A stretch of DNA of 64,000 nucleotides, from the NCBI GenBank assembly GCA_937927335.1, contig CALBDU010000014.1, positions 1 through 64,000 of the forward strand. The letters are read 5' to 3'. The stretch's first letter is position 1. Every line of letters starts with the position of its first letter. Shown piece after piece: positions 43,570 to 51,569 of the stretch. The DNA is from an uncultured Clostridium sp. (GTDB lineage Bacteria; Bacillota; Clostridia; Clostridiales; Clostridiaceae). The translations under genes and the position numbers were made by a program. The notes beneath the pieces were generated by a model. The model ran no database searches, was not told the DNA's origin, and saw nothing but the letters and a program-made list of their open reading frames with translations.

Positions 43570-45456
43570 TTAGGCTAAGCCTAAGCTTCTTCTTCTATCA
43601 AGCACTATCTCCTCCAGGCGGTCTGCAGCCTTCATCACATCATCCTCCAGAATCAGCTGTCCGCCGGTCAAGGTTTTCATGTCCTCAGTCAATACCTTTG
43701 TAACCACCTTGCTGCCTGTAATAAAAGGGGGAATTGCCAGATGCAGTGGTAGTCCAAGAGCCAGTCCGAAGGCGCCGTCTGCCAGCGCCTGCTCCTCCAG
43801 CCACTGCGGTGCTGACAGCACCAGTGGAAGCTGAGGAATATCTATGCCAAGGTACTGAGCCAGCTGTGTTGCCACTATTTCGAGTCTTCCTATGGCAAGG
43901 CATGGCCCAAAATTAAGTACAGGCGGAATACCCAGACTTTCGCATACCTGCCTTAGGTTATCTCCAGCAAGCTTAGCTGCCGATGGTGACATCAACCCTA
44001 CGTTTTCAAGGCCGCCGCTGGAGCAGCCTGCAGAAAGCACTAAAATGTCCCTCTTTATCAATTCCTTAGTGAGTTCCACTGTAAACACATCATGACCCAT
44101 TGCTGTAAGGTTTGAACAACCTACTACCCCTGCAACCCCTTTAATCTTGCCGCTGGCTATGAGATCCACCAGAGGTTTCCAGGTTCCTCCAAGAAATTCC
44201 TTAAGAGAAACTTCGCTGACCCCTGTAACCACATCGTCAAAGCCGTGGTTCTTTGGAATATTCATGTCCACATGTTTTCTTCTCTTTATATAACTCATAA
44301 GAGCTTCATCAATAATTCTTTTGCTTATGCTTTCCCTTTCATCATAGGAATAGCCTATATATTCCGCATTTACCTTCTTAGCCACATCATCAAGGCACAG
44401 CATCTTAACCTCGAATTCATCTGCCACCGGCTCTATACCTGGCAGGGTACAGTTAAACTCAGACAGGATTATATCGATGCCCCCTGTTGCTATCAATGCC
44501 TCACTGGTGAAATTGTTGCCGGCATGTCCTGAAAAAATCTCCTGGTAATGCTGTCCCCTAAGCTGAAGATCCTGTCCCACACAGGTACAGCCAACCAGCC
44601 TGAAGCCCTTGGCACCAATTTCCCTGGCTCTTTCAATAACATCACTGTCAAGAAGCCTGTCCTGAAGATGTGAAAATGTGGAATGCTGATGACCTGTAAT
44701 CATTATGTTTATGTAATCCGTATCCACTACCTTAAAGCCTACCTGTGCCTGACGTATTGCTGGTTCTCCAAGCATAACGTCATTTAGAAGGTTTGTTAAT
44801 GTGAGTCCGTACAACCCTGTGGATATGCCTAGGTTCAGGCAGTTCAATAGCATGTCTACTGGGTCGCTGCTCAAATTGGTGGAGGTTTTAACCACAGCAT
44901 CAAACACCTCTGCCTTAGCTCCTCCCGGCATGATGTTCAGCTTTTCCCAAACCTTAACCCTTGGTCCATAGGCCAGCTTTTCAACCAGTTCCATCTTTTC
45001 GTATCTTGGCTTGTATAAATCCTTCAGCACAGCCTCTGCTACCAGTACTGCCTTTCTGTGCATGTCTGCTTCATTGATACCGAAAAGCTCCGCTAAATGG
45101 CTAAGTGCCTTTTCCCCTTTAATGTTTCCTTTGTTTTCACCGGTTTTCTTCAAATTAAGTGCTGTATTTTCAACAATATGCAAATAACAGCCGGCTCCTG
45201 CTGCCACCGCCCTTAAAAAGTTACGGGCAACAATAGTATCTGCTGTAGCTCCACACACACCTCTTGGTGCCTTGGGAGTTATACGGCAGGGCCCGTTTGA
45301 GCACAACCGGCAGCACACACCCTGCTGGCCAAAGCCGCATTTTACACTTTGCGATTTCACCCTGTGATGGGAAGTCTCCTCCTCAAGATTTGCAATAAAG
45401 TTTTCCAGCACCTTGTCTGCACTGCTGCAGGTTGTACAATTTCCACAAGTATTCAT
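43570..45456 (-). CDS. cooS: Anaerobic Ni-Fe carbon monoxide dehydrogenase
   Basis: A 628-residue CO dehydrogenase oxidising CO to CO2 with electrons to CooF. D- and B-cluster Cys are 40, 48, 49, 52, 57 and 68. C-cluster ligands are present: His in TGHQHSTFSHL and Cys in CTCVGQDL, FNCTLPG, GVVGCSNLTA, SAGCSSGG and NFGPCLAIGR. The last block differs from the common GSCVDNSR form, marking a divergent clade. An extra CGNCTTC stands at the N-terminus. The ATG at 45456 follows AAGGAGG; the longer frame would translate a REP-like repeat (MEWGQTPT) and is rejected. First gene of the operon; Rrf2 site upstream. Confidence 0.95.
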   Translation of the reverse strand: MNTCGNCTTCSSADKVLENFIANLEEETSHHRVKSQSVKCGFGQQGVCCRLCSNGPCRITPKAPRGVCGATADTIVARNFLRAVAAGAGCYLHIVENTALNLKKTGENKGNIKGEKALSHLAELFGINEADMHRKAVLVAEAVLKDLYKPRYEKMELVEKLAYGPRVKVWEKLNIMPGGAKAEVFDAVVKTSTNLSSDPVDMLLNCLNLGISTGLYGLTLTNLLNDVMLGEPAIRQAQVGFKVVDTDYINIMITGHQHSTFSHLQDRLLDSDVIERAREIGAKGFRLVGCTCVGQDLQLRGQHYQEIFSGHAGNNFTSEALIATGGIDIILSEFNCTLPGIEPVADEFEVKMLCLDDVAKKVNAEYIGYSYDERESISKRIIDEALMSYIKRRKHVDMNIPKNHGFDDVVTGVSEVSLKEFLGGTWKPLVDLIASGKIKGVAGVVGCSNLTAMGHDVFTVELTKELIKRDILVLSAGCSSGGLENVGLMSPSAAKLAGDNLRQVCESLGIPPVLNFGPCLAIGRLEIVATQLAQYLGIDIPQLPLVLSAPQWLEEQALADGAFGLALGLPLHLAIPPFITGSKVVTKVLTEDMKTLTGGQLILEDDVMKAADRLEEIVLDRRRSLGLA

Positions 45457-45475
45457 GAATAATCCTCCTTTTGTT

Positions 45476-45505
45476 GGGGTCTGACCCCATTCCAATATTT
45501 GGTAT
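45476..45505. repeat. REP-like half element, family B, copy 3
   Basis: GGGGTCTGACCCCATTCC followed by AATATTTGGTAT: the left arm and centre of the family-B element with its right arm missing. It sits directly upstream of the cooS SD, in the 5' leader. Confidence 0.8.
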
Positions 45506-45533
45506 TTAATTTAAATATGTATCGTAATTATTT

Positions 45534-45550
45534 TATACCATTTTGGTATA
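45534..45550. promoter_or_regulatory. Probable Rrf2 operator upstream of cooS
   Basis: Perfect palindrome TATACCA-TTT-TGGTATA, about 78 bases before the cooS start and 25 bases after the rrf2 stop codon. It matches 14 of 17 bases of a site before rrf2 itself. Confidence 0.65.
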
Positions 45551-45574
45551 GTTTTATTTGTTTTTTAAGGGGAA

Positions 45575-45988
45575 TTAATATTTCCCCTTTTTTAAATCCT
45601 CAAAATTAACTTTTGAAAGCTCGGAAGCCAAACTTTTCTGCACCCCCTGAAGAGCTCTGTGCACTTCACACCGGCCGCCCTTTTTGGCATTACAGTAGGA
45701 TGGATCCAGGATGCAACGATTTACACAGATGGGGCCGTCAATAGCTTCTATAACATCCTTCAGTGTAATCTGGCCTGGCTGCCTGTTCAAAGTATAGCCG
45801 CCGTTAATGCCCCTGTAGGACTTCACTATTTCTGCAGCTGCAAGCTTCCTTAAAAGCTTCAGCAGAAACCTGAGAGGCATAGACTCATGTTCTGCAATGG
45901 TTCCCGCGTCCATTCTTGCACCATATTCCAATTTTGAAAGATATAGTATTACACGCAGGCCATAATCAGCTTCCTGTGTTATTCGCAT
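45575..45988 (-). CDS. Rrf2-family regulator (IscR/NsrR-like)
   Basis: A 137-residue Rrf2 protein with an N-terminal winged helix (MRITQEADYGLRVILYLSK...LRFLLKLLRKLAAAEIVKSYRGINGGYTL) and four Cys (88, 92, 99 and 107). At least three are placed as in iron-sulphur-binding IscR/NsrR relatives. It probably senses iron-sulphur status, redox or NO and controls the CO dehydrogenase operon that starts 119 bases downstream. The same 17-bp site before its own gene suggests autoregulation. AGGAGATATT precedes the ATG. Confidence 0.87.
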   Translation of the reverse strand: MRITQEADYGLRVILYLSKLEYGARMDAGTIAEHESMPLRFLLKLLRKLAAAEIVKSYRGINGGYTLNRQPGQITLKDVIEAIDGPICVNRCILDPSYCNAKKGGRCEVHRALQGVQKSLASELSKVNFEDLKKGKY

Positions 45989-46004
45989 AATATCTCCTTT
46001 AAAG

Positions 46005-46021
46005 TATACTTATTTGGTATA
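46005..46021. promoter_or_regulatory. Probable Rrf2 operator upstream of rrf2
   Basis: TATACTTATTTGGTATA, an imperfect copy (14 of 17) of the perfect palindrome before cooS, 17 bases upstream of the rrf2 start codon. Confidence 0.6.
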
Positions 46022-46067
46022 ATTTTAATATAGTACTATTATACTGCATTGTCAAGTAAAATTGGAA

Positions 46068-46093
46068 ATGTCAACTTCAAGTGTCTGGCACCT
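46068..46093. repeat. REP-like palindrome, family A, copy 4 (partial)
   Basis: ATGTCAACTT, then GTGTCTGGCACCTAAT; the right-hand arm is lost. It lies in the divergent region between rrf2 and the PHP gene. Confidence 0.65.
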
Positions 46094-46155
46094 AATAAAA
46101 CTCCCCTCCATAGGTTAAACTATCTCAAAGATTTTATTTTTATGGAGGTAATTAA

Positions 46156-46908
46156 ATGAGTATAAATATAATCGCTGACTATCACACTCACACCAACATG
46201 GCTAGGGGGCACATTCCATTGTACAACCTGATTTTCGGAGTTCATGCCAAAGGCAGCATTCAGTCAAACGTCCTTGCCGCAGTAAAGCTGGGTTTGGAGG
46301 AAATTGCTATAACAGACCATGGCTACAGGCATATTGCATTTGGCATGAAGACTAGTCAATATAAAGATGTACGAAGAATGGTGGATGAAATCAACAGCAG
46401 CCTTCTTGCCAAAGATAATAATTTTAGGCTCCTGCTTGGCATAGAATGTAATATTCTTAATAAAAAAGGCGACCTGGATATTACTGATGAGGTTTGCAAA
46501 TACCTGGACATTATTTGTGCAGGCTATCATCCAGGTGCATTAAAAAGTCCTTCCTTAAAGAAAGACTATACCGAGGCCGCCATCAATGCCATTGAAAACC
46601 ACAGTATAACCATATTAAATCATCCTTTGGATCATGTTGATCCTGATATAATAGAAATCGGCAGGGTTGCCGCAAAAAGAAATACAGCCTTGGAAATCAA
46701 CAGGCTGCACAAGAACCTGGATAAGGAAGCAATAAAAACCTTAAAGGGTCTTGGCGTGAAATTTTCACTAGGAAGTGACTCCCATAAATCTGAGGACGTG
46801 GGCCATTTTGGCAAGGCATATTATATTGCTGCGGCAGCAGGTCTTTCAAATGATGACATTATCAATGCCGAAGGCATAGCACACTCCACCATGAAGCTGC
46901 TGAATTAG
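46156..46908 (+). CDS. PHP-domain phosphoesterase (YcdX-like)
   Basis: A 250-residue metal-dependent hydrolase of the PHP family. Metal-binding motifs: DYHTHTNMARG (residues 8-18), ITDHGYRH, the Glu in LLGIECNI, AGYHPG, ILNHPLDH and SLGSDSH. These match the trinuclear site of YcdX and the histidinol-phosphatase/PolIII PHP fold. The substrate is unknown; phosphate esters are expected. ATGGAGGT precedes the ATG. It stands alone, with REP-like repeats on both sides. Confidence 0.87.
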   Translation: MSINIIADYHTHTNMARGHIPLYNLIFGVHAKGSIQSNVLAAVKLGLEEIAITDHGYRHIAFGMKTSQYKDVRRMVDEINSSLLAKDNNFRLLLGIECNILNKKGDLDITDEVCKYLDIICAGYHPGALKSPSLKKDYTEAAINAIENHSITILNHPLDHVDPDIIEIGRVAAKRNTALEINRLHKNLDKEAIKTLKGLGVKFSLGSDSHKSEDVGHFGKAYYIAAAAGLSNDDIINAEGIAHSTMKLLN

Positions 46909-46924
46909 CCAGGCTTGAAGTAAA

Positions 46925-46972
46925 ATGTCAGCTTATGGTGCCTGGCACCTATGTCAAACTCCTATGTCAACT
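46925..46972. repeat. REP-like palindrome, family A, copy 5
   Basis: Core GGTGCCTGGCACC (46937-46949) with ATGTCAGCTT and two right-hand ATGTCAA arms, directly after the PHP gene. Confidence 0.8.
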
Positions 46973-47030
46973 TCCTGGCAACTTGAATATTATTATATTA
47001 TGACGAAATAATTCTTAGGAGATGATGTTT

Positions 47031-47588
47031 ATGTCTTATGAATTTTGCAACTATATGGTTGATGGTAATAATATTCGGCCCCGGGAAGTAGTCAGTATTC
47101 CGGTAACTTTATTTGAATCCATGCTTGGAAAATATTTTGTGGGCCAGACTGGGAATTTGCAGGTAGGCAATGGATCAAGTGCCTGGGCTGGGTTGGTTAA
47201 CCCTTGTGATTCGAGAGTTGATTTATTTGCAAATGTATTTACCGTTTCAAATTTTTCTGAAGATTATATGACAGCAGAAATTTGGCTCAATACTAATTTT
47301 CCTGAAAAGGGCATAGTGTCTCATAAAGTATCTCCAACTAATACTGCTATAAAGCCTTTGCCAAAGAACAAAGTGGACATTTTATTCCTTAGGTCAACAA
47401 TTTTCACTCCTGAAAATGGAGTTAATGTATATAAAAGAATTATTCCGCCCAATACAACCCTGGTTGGTGAAGAAGATGGCAAATTTATTGAGGCTCCGGG
47501 CGGAAGCTATGTTATATTTCTGAATTCCTCCAGTTCAAAGCCGCAAAAGGCAATAGTTGCTTTTGGGTGGTGGGAAAAACCGAAATAA
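47031..47588 (+). CDS. DUF6143-family protein
   Basis: A 185-residue protein without signal peptide, membrane helix or Cys cluster. It reads as an all-beta protein (GQTGNLQVGNGSSAWAGLVNPCDSRVDLFANVFTVSNF...) and fits the uncharacterised DUF6143 family found in spore-forming Firmicutes. A role in the spore or cell surface has not been shown and is only a guess from distribution. The start at 47031 lies 9 bases after AGGAG; two ATGs nearer the SD are less likely. A strong terminator follows. Confidence 0.6.
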   Translation: MSYEFCNYMVDGNNIRPREVVSIPVTLFESMLGKYFVGQTGNLQVGNGSSAWAGLVNPCDSRVDLFANVFTVSNFSEDYMTAEIWLNTNFPEKGIVSHKVSPTNTAIKPLPKNKVDILFLRSTIFTPENGVNVYKRIIPPNTTLVGEEDGKFIEAPGGSYVIFLNSSSSKPQKAIVAFGWWEKPK

Positions 47589-47601
47589 TATAGATATAAA
47601 A

Positions 47602-47632
47602 CAACTTGGGAAGAAAATCTCTTCCCAAGTTG
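47602..47632. terminator. Strong terminator after the DUF6143 gene
   Basis: Perfect 13-bp stem CAACTTGGGAAGA / TCTTCCCAAGTTG with a 5-nt loop between convergent genes. The T-tract is poor on the plus strand but the minus side has TTTTATATC. Confidence 0.8.
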
Positions 47633-47679
47633 AATCCTCAATTTCTTTATTTAAAAGCCAAATGTAGTGCTCATGACTT

Positions 47680-48291
47680 TTATATTGCCAGCAGAAAATC
47701 TAAACAAACCGGCATCAGGTAAAGCATCGGGATCAGTACCCTTGCTGCAATCCCCATGATCTTTTTTATATTTACTTCAAGCCATGGGTATTCATCTCGA
47801 TACCCGTCACTTTTGCTGTATTTGTTTATTAAGCCTCCAAACCACCCACGCCTGAAGGCACAGTAAACAATCTCATCCTTTTCTATTACTGCCAAGGTTT
47901 CGTATACCTTCGTTCCTACTAAAACATCTCCATAATCGTTACTTAAGCCCTTAAATACCACATCTCCAGTCAACGTTTTTTTAAGCTTCAGCAGTTTCTC
48001 AAAGTCTTCATACATTGACTGTGGTACGGAAAATACGCCAAGCGGTGCTGAATATTCAAAGCTTTGACATTCTATATAGTAAAATTCATCATTTATTTTC
48101 AAAGCGCTTTGAAGGCTCACATCATCCCGATGGCCATCACCGTGAATGACACTCTGCTGACAAGTTTCACCACCTTTGTTGATATCATAAATTTTTATTT
48201 CAGCATTCTCCATAATTCTTCCATTACCAGCATAAAGCTGGTCTAGAACACATTCACCCTTTAACTTGATGTCAGTAATTATACTGTTCAT
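47680..48291 (-). CDS. Uncharacterised protein with C-terminal membrane anchor
   Basis: A 203-residue protein I do not recognise. Residues 1-175 look soluble and beta-rich (GECVLDQLYAGNGRIMENAEIKIYD..., then GVFSVPQSMYEDFEKLLKLKK). The last 25 residues form one hydrophobic helix (IMGIAARVLIPMLYLMPVCLDFLLAI), so it may be tail-anchored with its body in the cytoplasm. CGGAGGGG precedes the start. It stands alone between two terminator-bounded genes. Confidence 0.6.
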   Translation of the reverse strand: MNSIITDIKLKGECVLDQLYAGNGRIMENAEIKIYDINKGGETCQQSVIHGDGHRDDVSLQSALKINDEFYYIECQSFEYSAPLGVFSVPQSMYEDFEKLLKLKKTLTGDVVFKGLSNDYGDVLVGTKVYETLAVIEKDEIVYCAFRRGWFGGLINKYSKSDGYRDEYPWLEVNIKKIMGIAARVLIPMLYLMPVCLDFLLAI

Positions 48292-48363
48292 TTATAACCC
48301 CTCCGATTAATTGACAATACCCAAGTTAATTATACCGGAATTCATGATAAAAACAACATATCA

Positions 48364-49032
48364 TTAATTATTATCAGTGCAATTGCTATATGAAAACTTT
48401 ACACTAACTATATATACCAGTATACCTATAACTAAAAAATATGAGATTATGAATACTGGAGCTGTCATTGCAGCAGGAACAGTACCATAAAGAGTGATTG
48501 TTCCAAATATCATAAATATAATTCCAGCTACCCATTTAATATATACCTCGGGAATATGTTTCGCCAGCCAGGCGCCGCCAATTATACCGATTCCGTCAGC
48601 AATCAGCATACCTGCTGTTGTACCCATCAAAACGAAGATCGGGAAATGACTTTGTGCAGCAATTGCTATAGTCATAAGCTGGGTCTTGTCTCCCATTTCT
48701 GCTATAAAAAAGGCTATGGCAACTGTAACAATGGGCCCGAATTTATGTTTTTTACCATCCTCATCATCAATTTTATCTCCTCTTAAAGTCCAGAGCCCGA
48801 AAATAATAAATGCTAGGGCAGCTGCTATTTTCACATTATTTAATGGAATTAGCGAACTAAGATATGTACCTGCTGCTACAGCCATGGCATGGTTTAAAAT
48901 TGTAGCCACCAAAACACCTGCCATTACCTGTTTCACCTTGTATTTGCCCGCCATTGCCATTGCGAGCAGCTGAGTCTTGTCCCCCATTTCTGCTACAACT
49001 ACCAGTAATAGGGCTTGTAAAAATTCCGTCAT
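48364..49032 (-). CDS. TMEM165/GDT1-family manganese exporter (UPF0016)
   Basis: A 222-residue membrane protein with six or seven helices and the two hallmark motifs EMGDKTQLLAMAMA (residues ~15-28) and EMGDKTQLMTIAIA (~111-124), which form the cation site. The family exports Mn2+ (and moves Ca2+ in eukaryotes). A Mn2+-sensing yybP-ykoY riboswitch stands directly upstream, which supports Mn2+ as the substrate and shows that high Mn2+ should turn the gene on. CCTCC in reverse (GGAGG) precedes the ATG. Confidence 0.92.
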   Translation of the reverse strand: MTEFLQALLLVVVAEMGDKTQLLAMAMAGKYKVKQVMAGVLVATILNHAMAVAAGTYLSSLIPLNNVKIAAALAFIIFGLWTLRGDKIDDEDGKKHKFGPIVTVAIAFFIAEMGDKTQLMTIAIAAQSHFPIFVLMGTTAGMLIADGIGIIGGAWLAKHIPEVYIKWVAGIIFMIFGTITLYGTVPAAMTAPVFIISYFLVIGILVYIVSVKFSYSNCTDNN

Positions 49033-49063
49033 TTTTTAACCTCCTACAATATTTTTAAGCAAT

Positions 49064-49208
49064 AAAAAAACTTTCAACACAATAAGCCTATCTATATAGA
49101 TAAACAAATGTGCTAAAAGTCTCACTTGACTGAAATCAGCCACGATAAAGCCAGGTTAAAAACCAGTATGTTGACTTTATCACCAAAAGGCAGTTACTCC
49201 CTTTTAAC
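49064..49208 (-). ncRNA. yybP-ykoY manganese riboswitch with terminator platform
   Basis: Minus strand from 49208: AAAAGGGAGTAACTGCC, then the invariant TCAACATACTGG, CCTGGCTTTATCGTGGC and GTGAGACTTTTAGCAC, all conserved blocks of this riboswitch class. The 3' aptamer strand ACTTTTAGCACA (49120-49109) can instead pair with TGTGTTGAAAGT (49081-49070), which is followed by seven T residues. So Mn2+ binding should prevent termination and turn the exporter gene on. Confidence 0.9.
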
Positions 49209-49282
49209 TCATATTAAATTTACATTACCAATATTAGCATAAGTTTTCATTGTTGACAATATGAGAATTTATTGAAAGTCAT

Positions 49283-50236
49283 TTATTTATATGAAGTATG
49301 CTGTCCCATATATCCTGCATTTTTAAAGTTATTCAATATTCTTATATAATGGTTTGCTTCTCTGACCACATGATCCCCCAGTAAAGAATAAGCTATTGAT
49401 CTGATGCTGCATTGAAGGATGCCTTCAGTACCCTGCTTCTTAAAATTTCTCACATTCACAGTGTTTTTCAGGCTTTTTTCAGTAATCACAGGCAGCAGAC
49501 CAAGATTTTCAGATAATTTTTTTCCTTCCTCAGTAAGCTCATCAAACTTCCTGCCAAAATCATCAGCTGTATCGTACAATTTTACTTCCGTGGGGTCAAG
49601 TAGTCCTCTGATAAACTTTGAGTGTTCAGCCATTATTCTGTTCCAAAACGTTTCCTGGTAAGCTGCTTCACCGGCCAAATCAAATTCTTCCCTGTTTTGT
49701 AGTCTTTCAAGCATTCTCAAATAAAATTTTGCTTCCCGTAAAATATGATCTATAAGCAGTGGATAGTTGGTTGTAAACATTTTGCAGGCCAATACATTTT
49801 GAAGCAAATTGCTCTTAAAATTAGCTATTTGCCGTGCAGCACTTATTGCCTTATTATTAAGTTCCGTAACCCTTGCTACCGTATTCCTTGTAATCTCTCT
49901 TGGAGGACTCCTTAACAATTCAGCTTCCATCCAGGTTATTTTGCTATCAATTGTAATGCTTGTATAAAATTCAGTTTGTCTTTCTGCTTTTATAGTCAAG
50001 TCAGTAATTATCTCCCCTGACTTTATCACCTCCGGGCTTAATAGTCCATAAGACAACCTGATGGTGTCAACCAGCAGCTGGCTGAAAATATTTTTTAGTT
50101 GTTCTGCTTGTTCAATAAATACTTTATCTCTTGTTGTAAATCCTGCCTCTAAAAATATTGAATGCTCTTTTGCAATTCTCATAAAAAATAAATTTAATTC
50201 TAAGGATTGTCGCACAAATTCTGTATTTGACAGCAT
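49283..50236 (-). CDS. DUF2935 protein (ferritin-like, duplicated)
   Basis: A 317-residue protein with two similar helical halves (residues ~1-150 and 155-305), each a four-helix bundle of the DUF2935 type. Repeated signatures are LFFMRIAKEHSIFLEAGF and RIMAEHSKFIRGLLDPTE, and LIDHILREAKFYLRMLERL and LGDHVVREANHYIRILNNF, with His and Glu positions that could bind metal. The family is common in clostridia and of unknown function. AGGAGATAGAA precedes the ATG at 50236, so the longer frame is rejected. Monocistronic. Confidence 0.82.
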   Translation of the reverse strand: MLSNTEFVRQSLELNLFFMRIAKEHSIFLEAGFTTRDKVFIEQAEQLKNIFSQLLVDTIRLSYGLLSPEVIKSGEIITDLTIKAERQTEFYTSITIDSKITWMEAELLRSPPREITRNTVARVTELNNKAISAARQIANFKSNLLQNVLACKMFTTNYPLLIDHILREAKFYLRMLERLQNREEFDLAGEAAYQETFWNRIMAEHSKFIRGLLDPTEVKLYDTADDFGRKFDELTEEGKKLSENLGLLPVITEKSLKNTVNVRNFKKQGTEGILQCSIRSIAYSLLGDHVVREANHYIRILNNFKNAGYMGQHTSYK

Positions 50237-50324
50237 TTCTATCTCCTGAAAAATCAATTACCCTATTATAATATGCATCCAATCAGGAAATGTTTTTTTA
50301 GCTCTCTCTTCATTATAATTCCCA

Positions 50325-50759
50325 TTAATGTTCATTTTCATCTTCTAATTCATTACAAATAGGGATTCCATACTCTCCGGCTTTACAAAACACTTCTGTC
50401 TTGAACCTCTCATAATCATCAAGATCATCAAAAATAGTAAAATTTTGATCATCAATATATAATTTAATGACAATTCCAAAGGTTATTTCATCTATGCCTT
50501 TAATTTCTGACCATGGCAGATGAAATTCATTTTTTCCCTGCATTATCTTAAGAGAATTGCCCATAACAATAAAGGAATATTTTTTATTATGATAGGAAGC
50601 CAGTTTAAGCACCATAACCATACCGATTGTTATTATGGCTGTCACAATCCCTGCAGTTTTATATCCGTTAATAATAAGAAATATTGCCGGCAAACCAGCT
50701 ATGATAATAATAAACTTTATTGAGGTTTCATAAATGTTTACTCTGTATTTGTAAATCAT
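50325..50759 (-). CDS. Small membrane protein with PH-like domain
   Basis: A 144-residue protein with two close membrane helices (residues ~12-55), followed by a soluble domain of about 85 residues (KKYSFIVMGNSLKIMQGKNEFHLPWSEIKGIDEI...FTIFDDLDDYERF) that reads like a bacterial PH/YcxB-type domain. A 'membrane anchor plus bPH' layout is frequent in Firmicutes, with unknown roles. GGAGAAG precedes the ATG at 50759; the longest frame adds 20 residues without an SD. Confidence 0.65.
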   Translation of the reverse strand: MIYKYRVNIYETSIKFIIIIAGLPAIFLIINGYKTAGIVTAIITIGMVMVLKLASYHNKKYSFIVMGNSLKIMQGKNEFHLPWSEIKGIDEITFGIVIKLYIDDQNFTIFDDLDDYERFKTEVFCKAGEYGIPICNELEDENEH

Positions 50760-50840
50760 AATAGCTTCTCCAATGTTCAATTTATGTTCAAATAAGTGTA
50801 GCTTAATTCTATCATGCATTTACTGGTAATAAAAGTCATT

Positions 50841-50975
50841 TTATAAGAAAAAAAATTTATTATTGCAAATATTTAACCAGCCTGAACATGAATTTATACA
50901 GTTTACAGTAAAGTCAATTATCTGATGCCTGTCCTCCTTAGTAATTCCTGCTATTCTTATGTATCTTGGAATCAA
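50841..50975 (-). CDS. Possible small protein or gene remnant (44 codons)
   Basis: A 44-residue reading frame starting at TTG, 7 bases after a strong GGAGG. It begins MIPRYIRIAGITKEDRHQIIDF and ends in an AT-rich run giving Phe-rich residues. The good SD and sensible, charged N-terminal half suggest a real small gene or the start of a longer gene now broken after about residue 34. I do not recognise the family. The remaining parts of the 50760-51061 region hold nothing I can support. Confidence 0.4.
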   Translation of the reverse strand: MIPRYIRIAGITKEDRHQIIDFTVNCINSCSGWLNICNNKFFFL

Positions 50976-51061
50976 TTTAACACCTCCAATTAACAATGAC
51001 ATCATGTCCTAAAGTAAGATGTTTCAAAAAGAATTATGCCACTTTTGGCCCTGATAATTTA

Positions 51062-51460
51062 CTAATCAGGCACAGTGTAGGCAAATGGCAGAAGCTCTGC
51101 AGCATTTATCTTTTTTAAGCCCTGGTTTGTGTTTATTATTATTTTGCAGTGTGGTATGTAATCGGCTAGAAACTGCCTGCAATTTCCACAGGGAGATAAT
51201 AGTTCTTCACCATTTTCGCCCCTCACGGCAGCCAGACAATCAAATTCCCTTTCCCCAGCAGTTATAGCCGACCCTATGGCTATCATTTCGGCACAGGCTC
51301 CGTGAATAGAATATACATTAACACCCGTATAGATCCTTCCACTGCTGCACCTCACCGCTGCAGCTACTGTATGTCTGAGTTTCTCTTTATCATAGTTCCT
51401 TTTTATTGTGGCAGTAGCCATTGCGATTAGCTCCAAATCTTCCTTTGTTACTTCTTTCAC
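51062..51460 (-). CDS. Cytidine deaminase-like protein
   Basis: A 132-residue zinc deaminase. The catalytic motif GACAEMIAIGSAI (Cys-Ala-Glu) and the second zinc motif PCGNCRQFLADY are intact, and the size fits tetrameric cytidine deaminases or blasticidin-S deaminase. It would deaminate cytidine or a related nucleoside in salvage. A GTG start at 51460 follows GGGGGTGAG; an upstream ATG at 51475 lies within that SD region and lacks its own. It stands alone and no pyrimidine genes adjoin it. Confidence 0.82.
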   Translation of the reverse strand: MKEVTKEDLELIAMATATIKRNYDKEKLRHTVAAAVRCSSGRIYTGVNVYSIHGACAEMIAIGSAITAGEREFDCLAAVRGENGEELLSPCGNCRQFLADYIPHCKIIINTNQGLKKINAAELLPFAYTVPD

Positions 51461-51531
51461 TGTGCTCACCCCCATTGTATGTTAATTAAGTATCCAAGGA
51501 TATTATATGCTATTTATTACTAACAGACAAA

Positions 51532-51569
51532 AAAATGTATGCCGATATTTTTACCGGCATACATTTTTA
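51532..51569. terminator. Hairpin terminator, probably bidirectional
   Basis: AAAATGTATGCCG / CGGCATACATTTTT stem with an AT loop and flanking A/T tracts. It lies 72 bases upstream of the deaminase start and may end transcripts from the minus-strand methyltransferase gene at 51841. Confidence 0.75.

Noticed and set aside
43685..44095. Plus-strand frames (60-70 codons) across cooS
   Set aside because: They are antisense to a well-supported gene and have no SD or known motifs.
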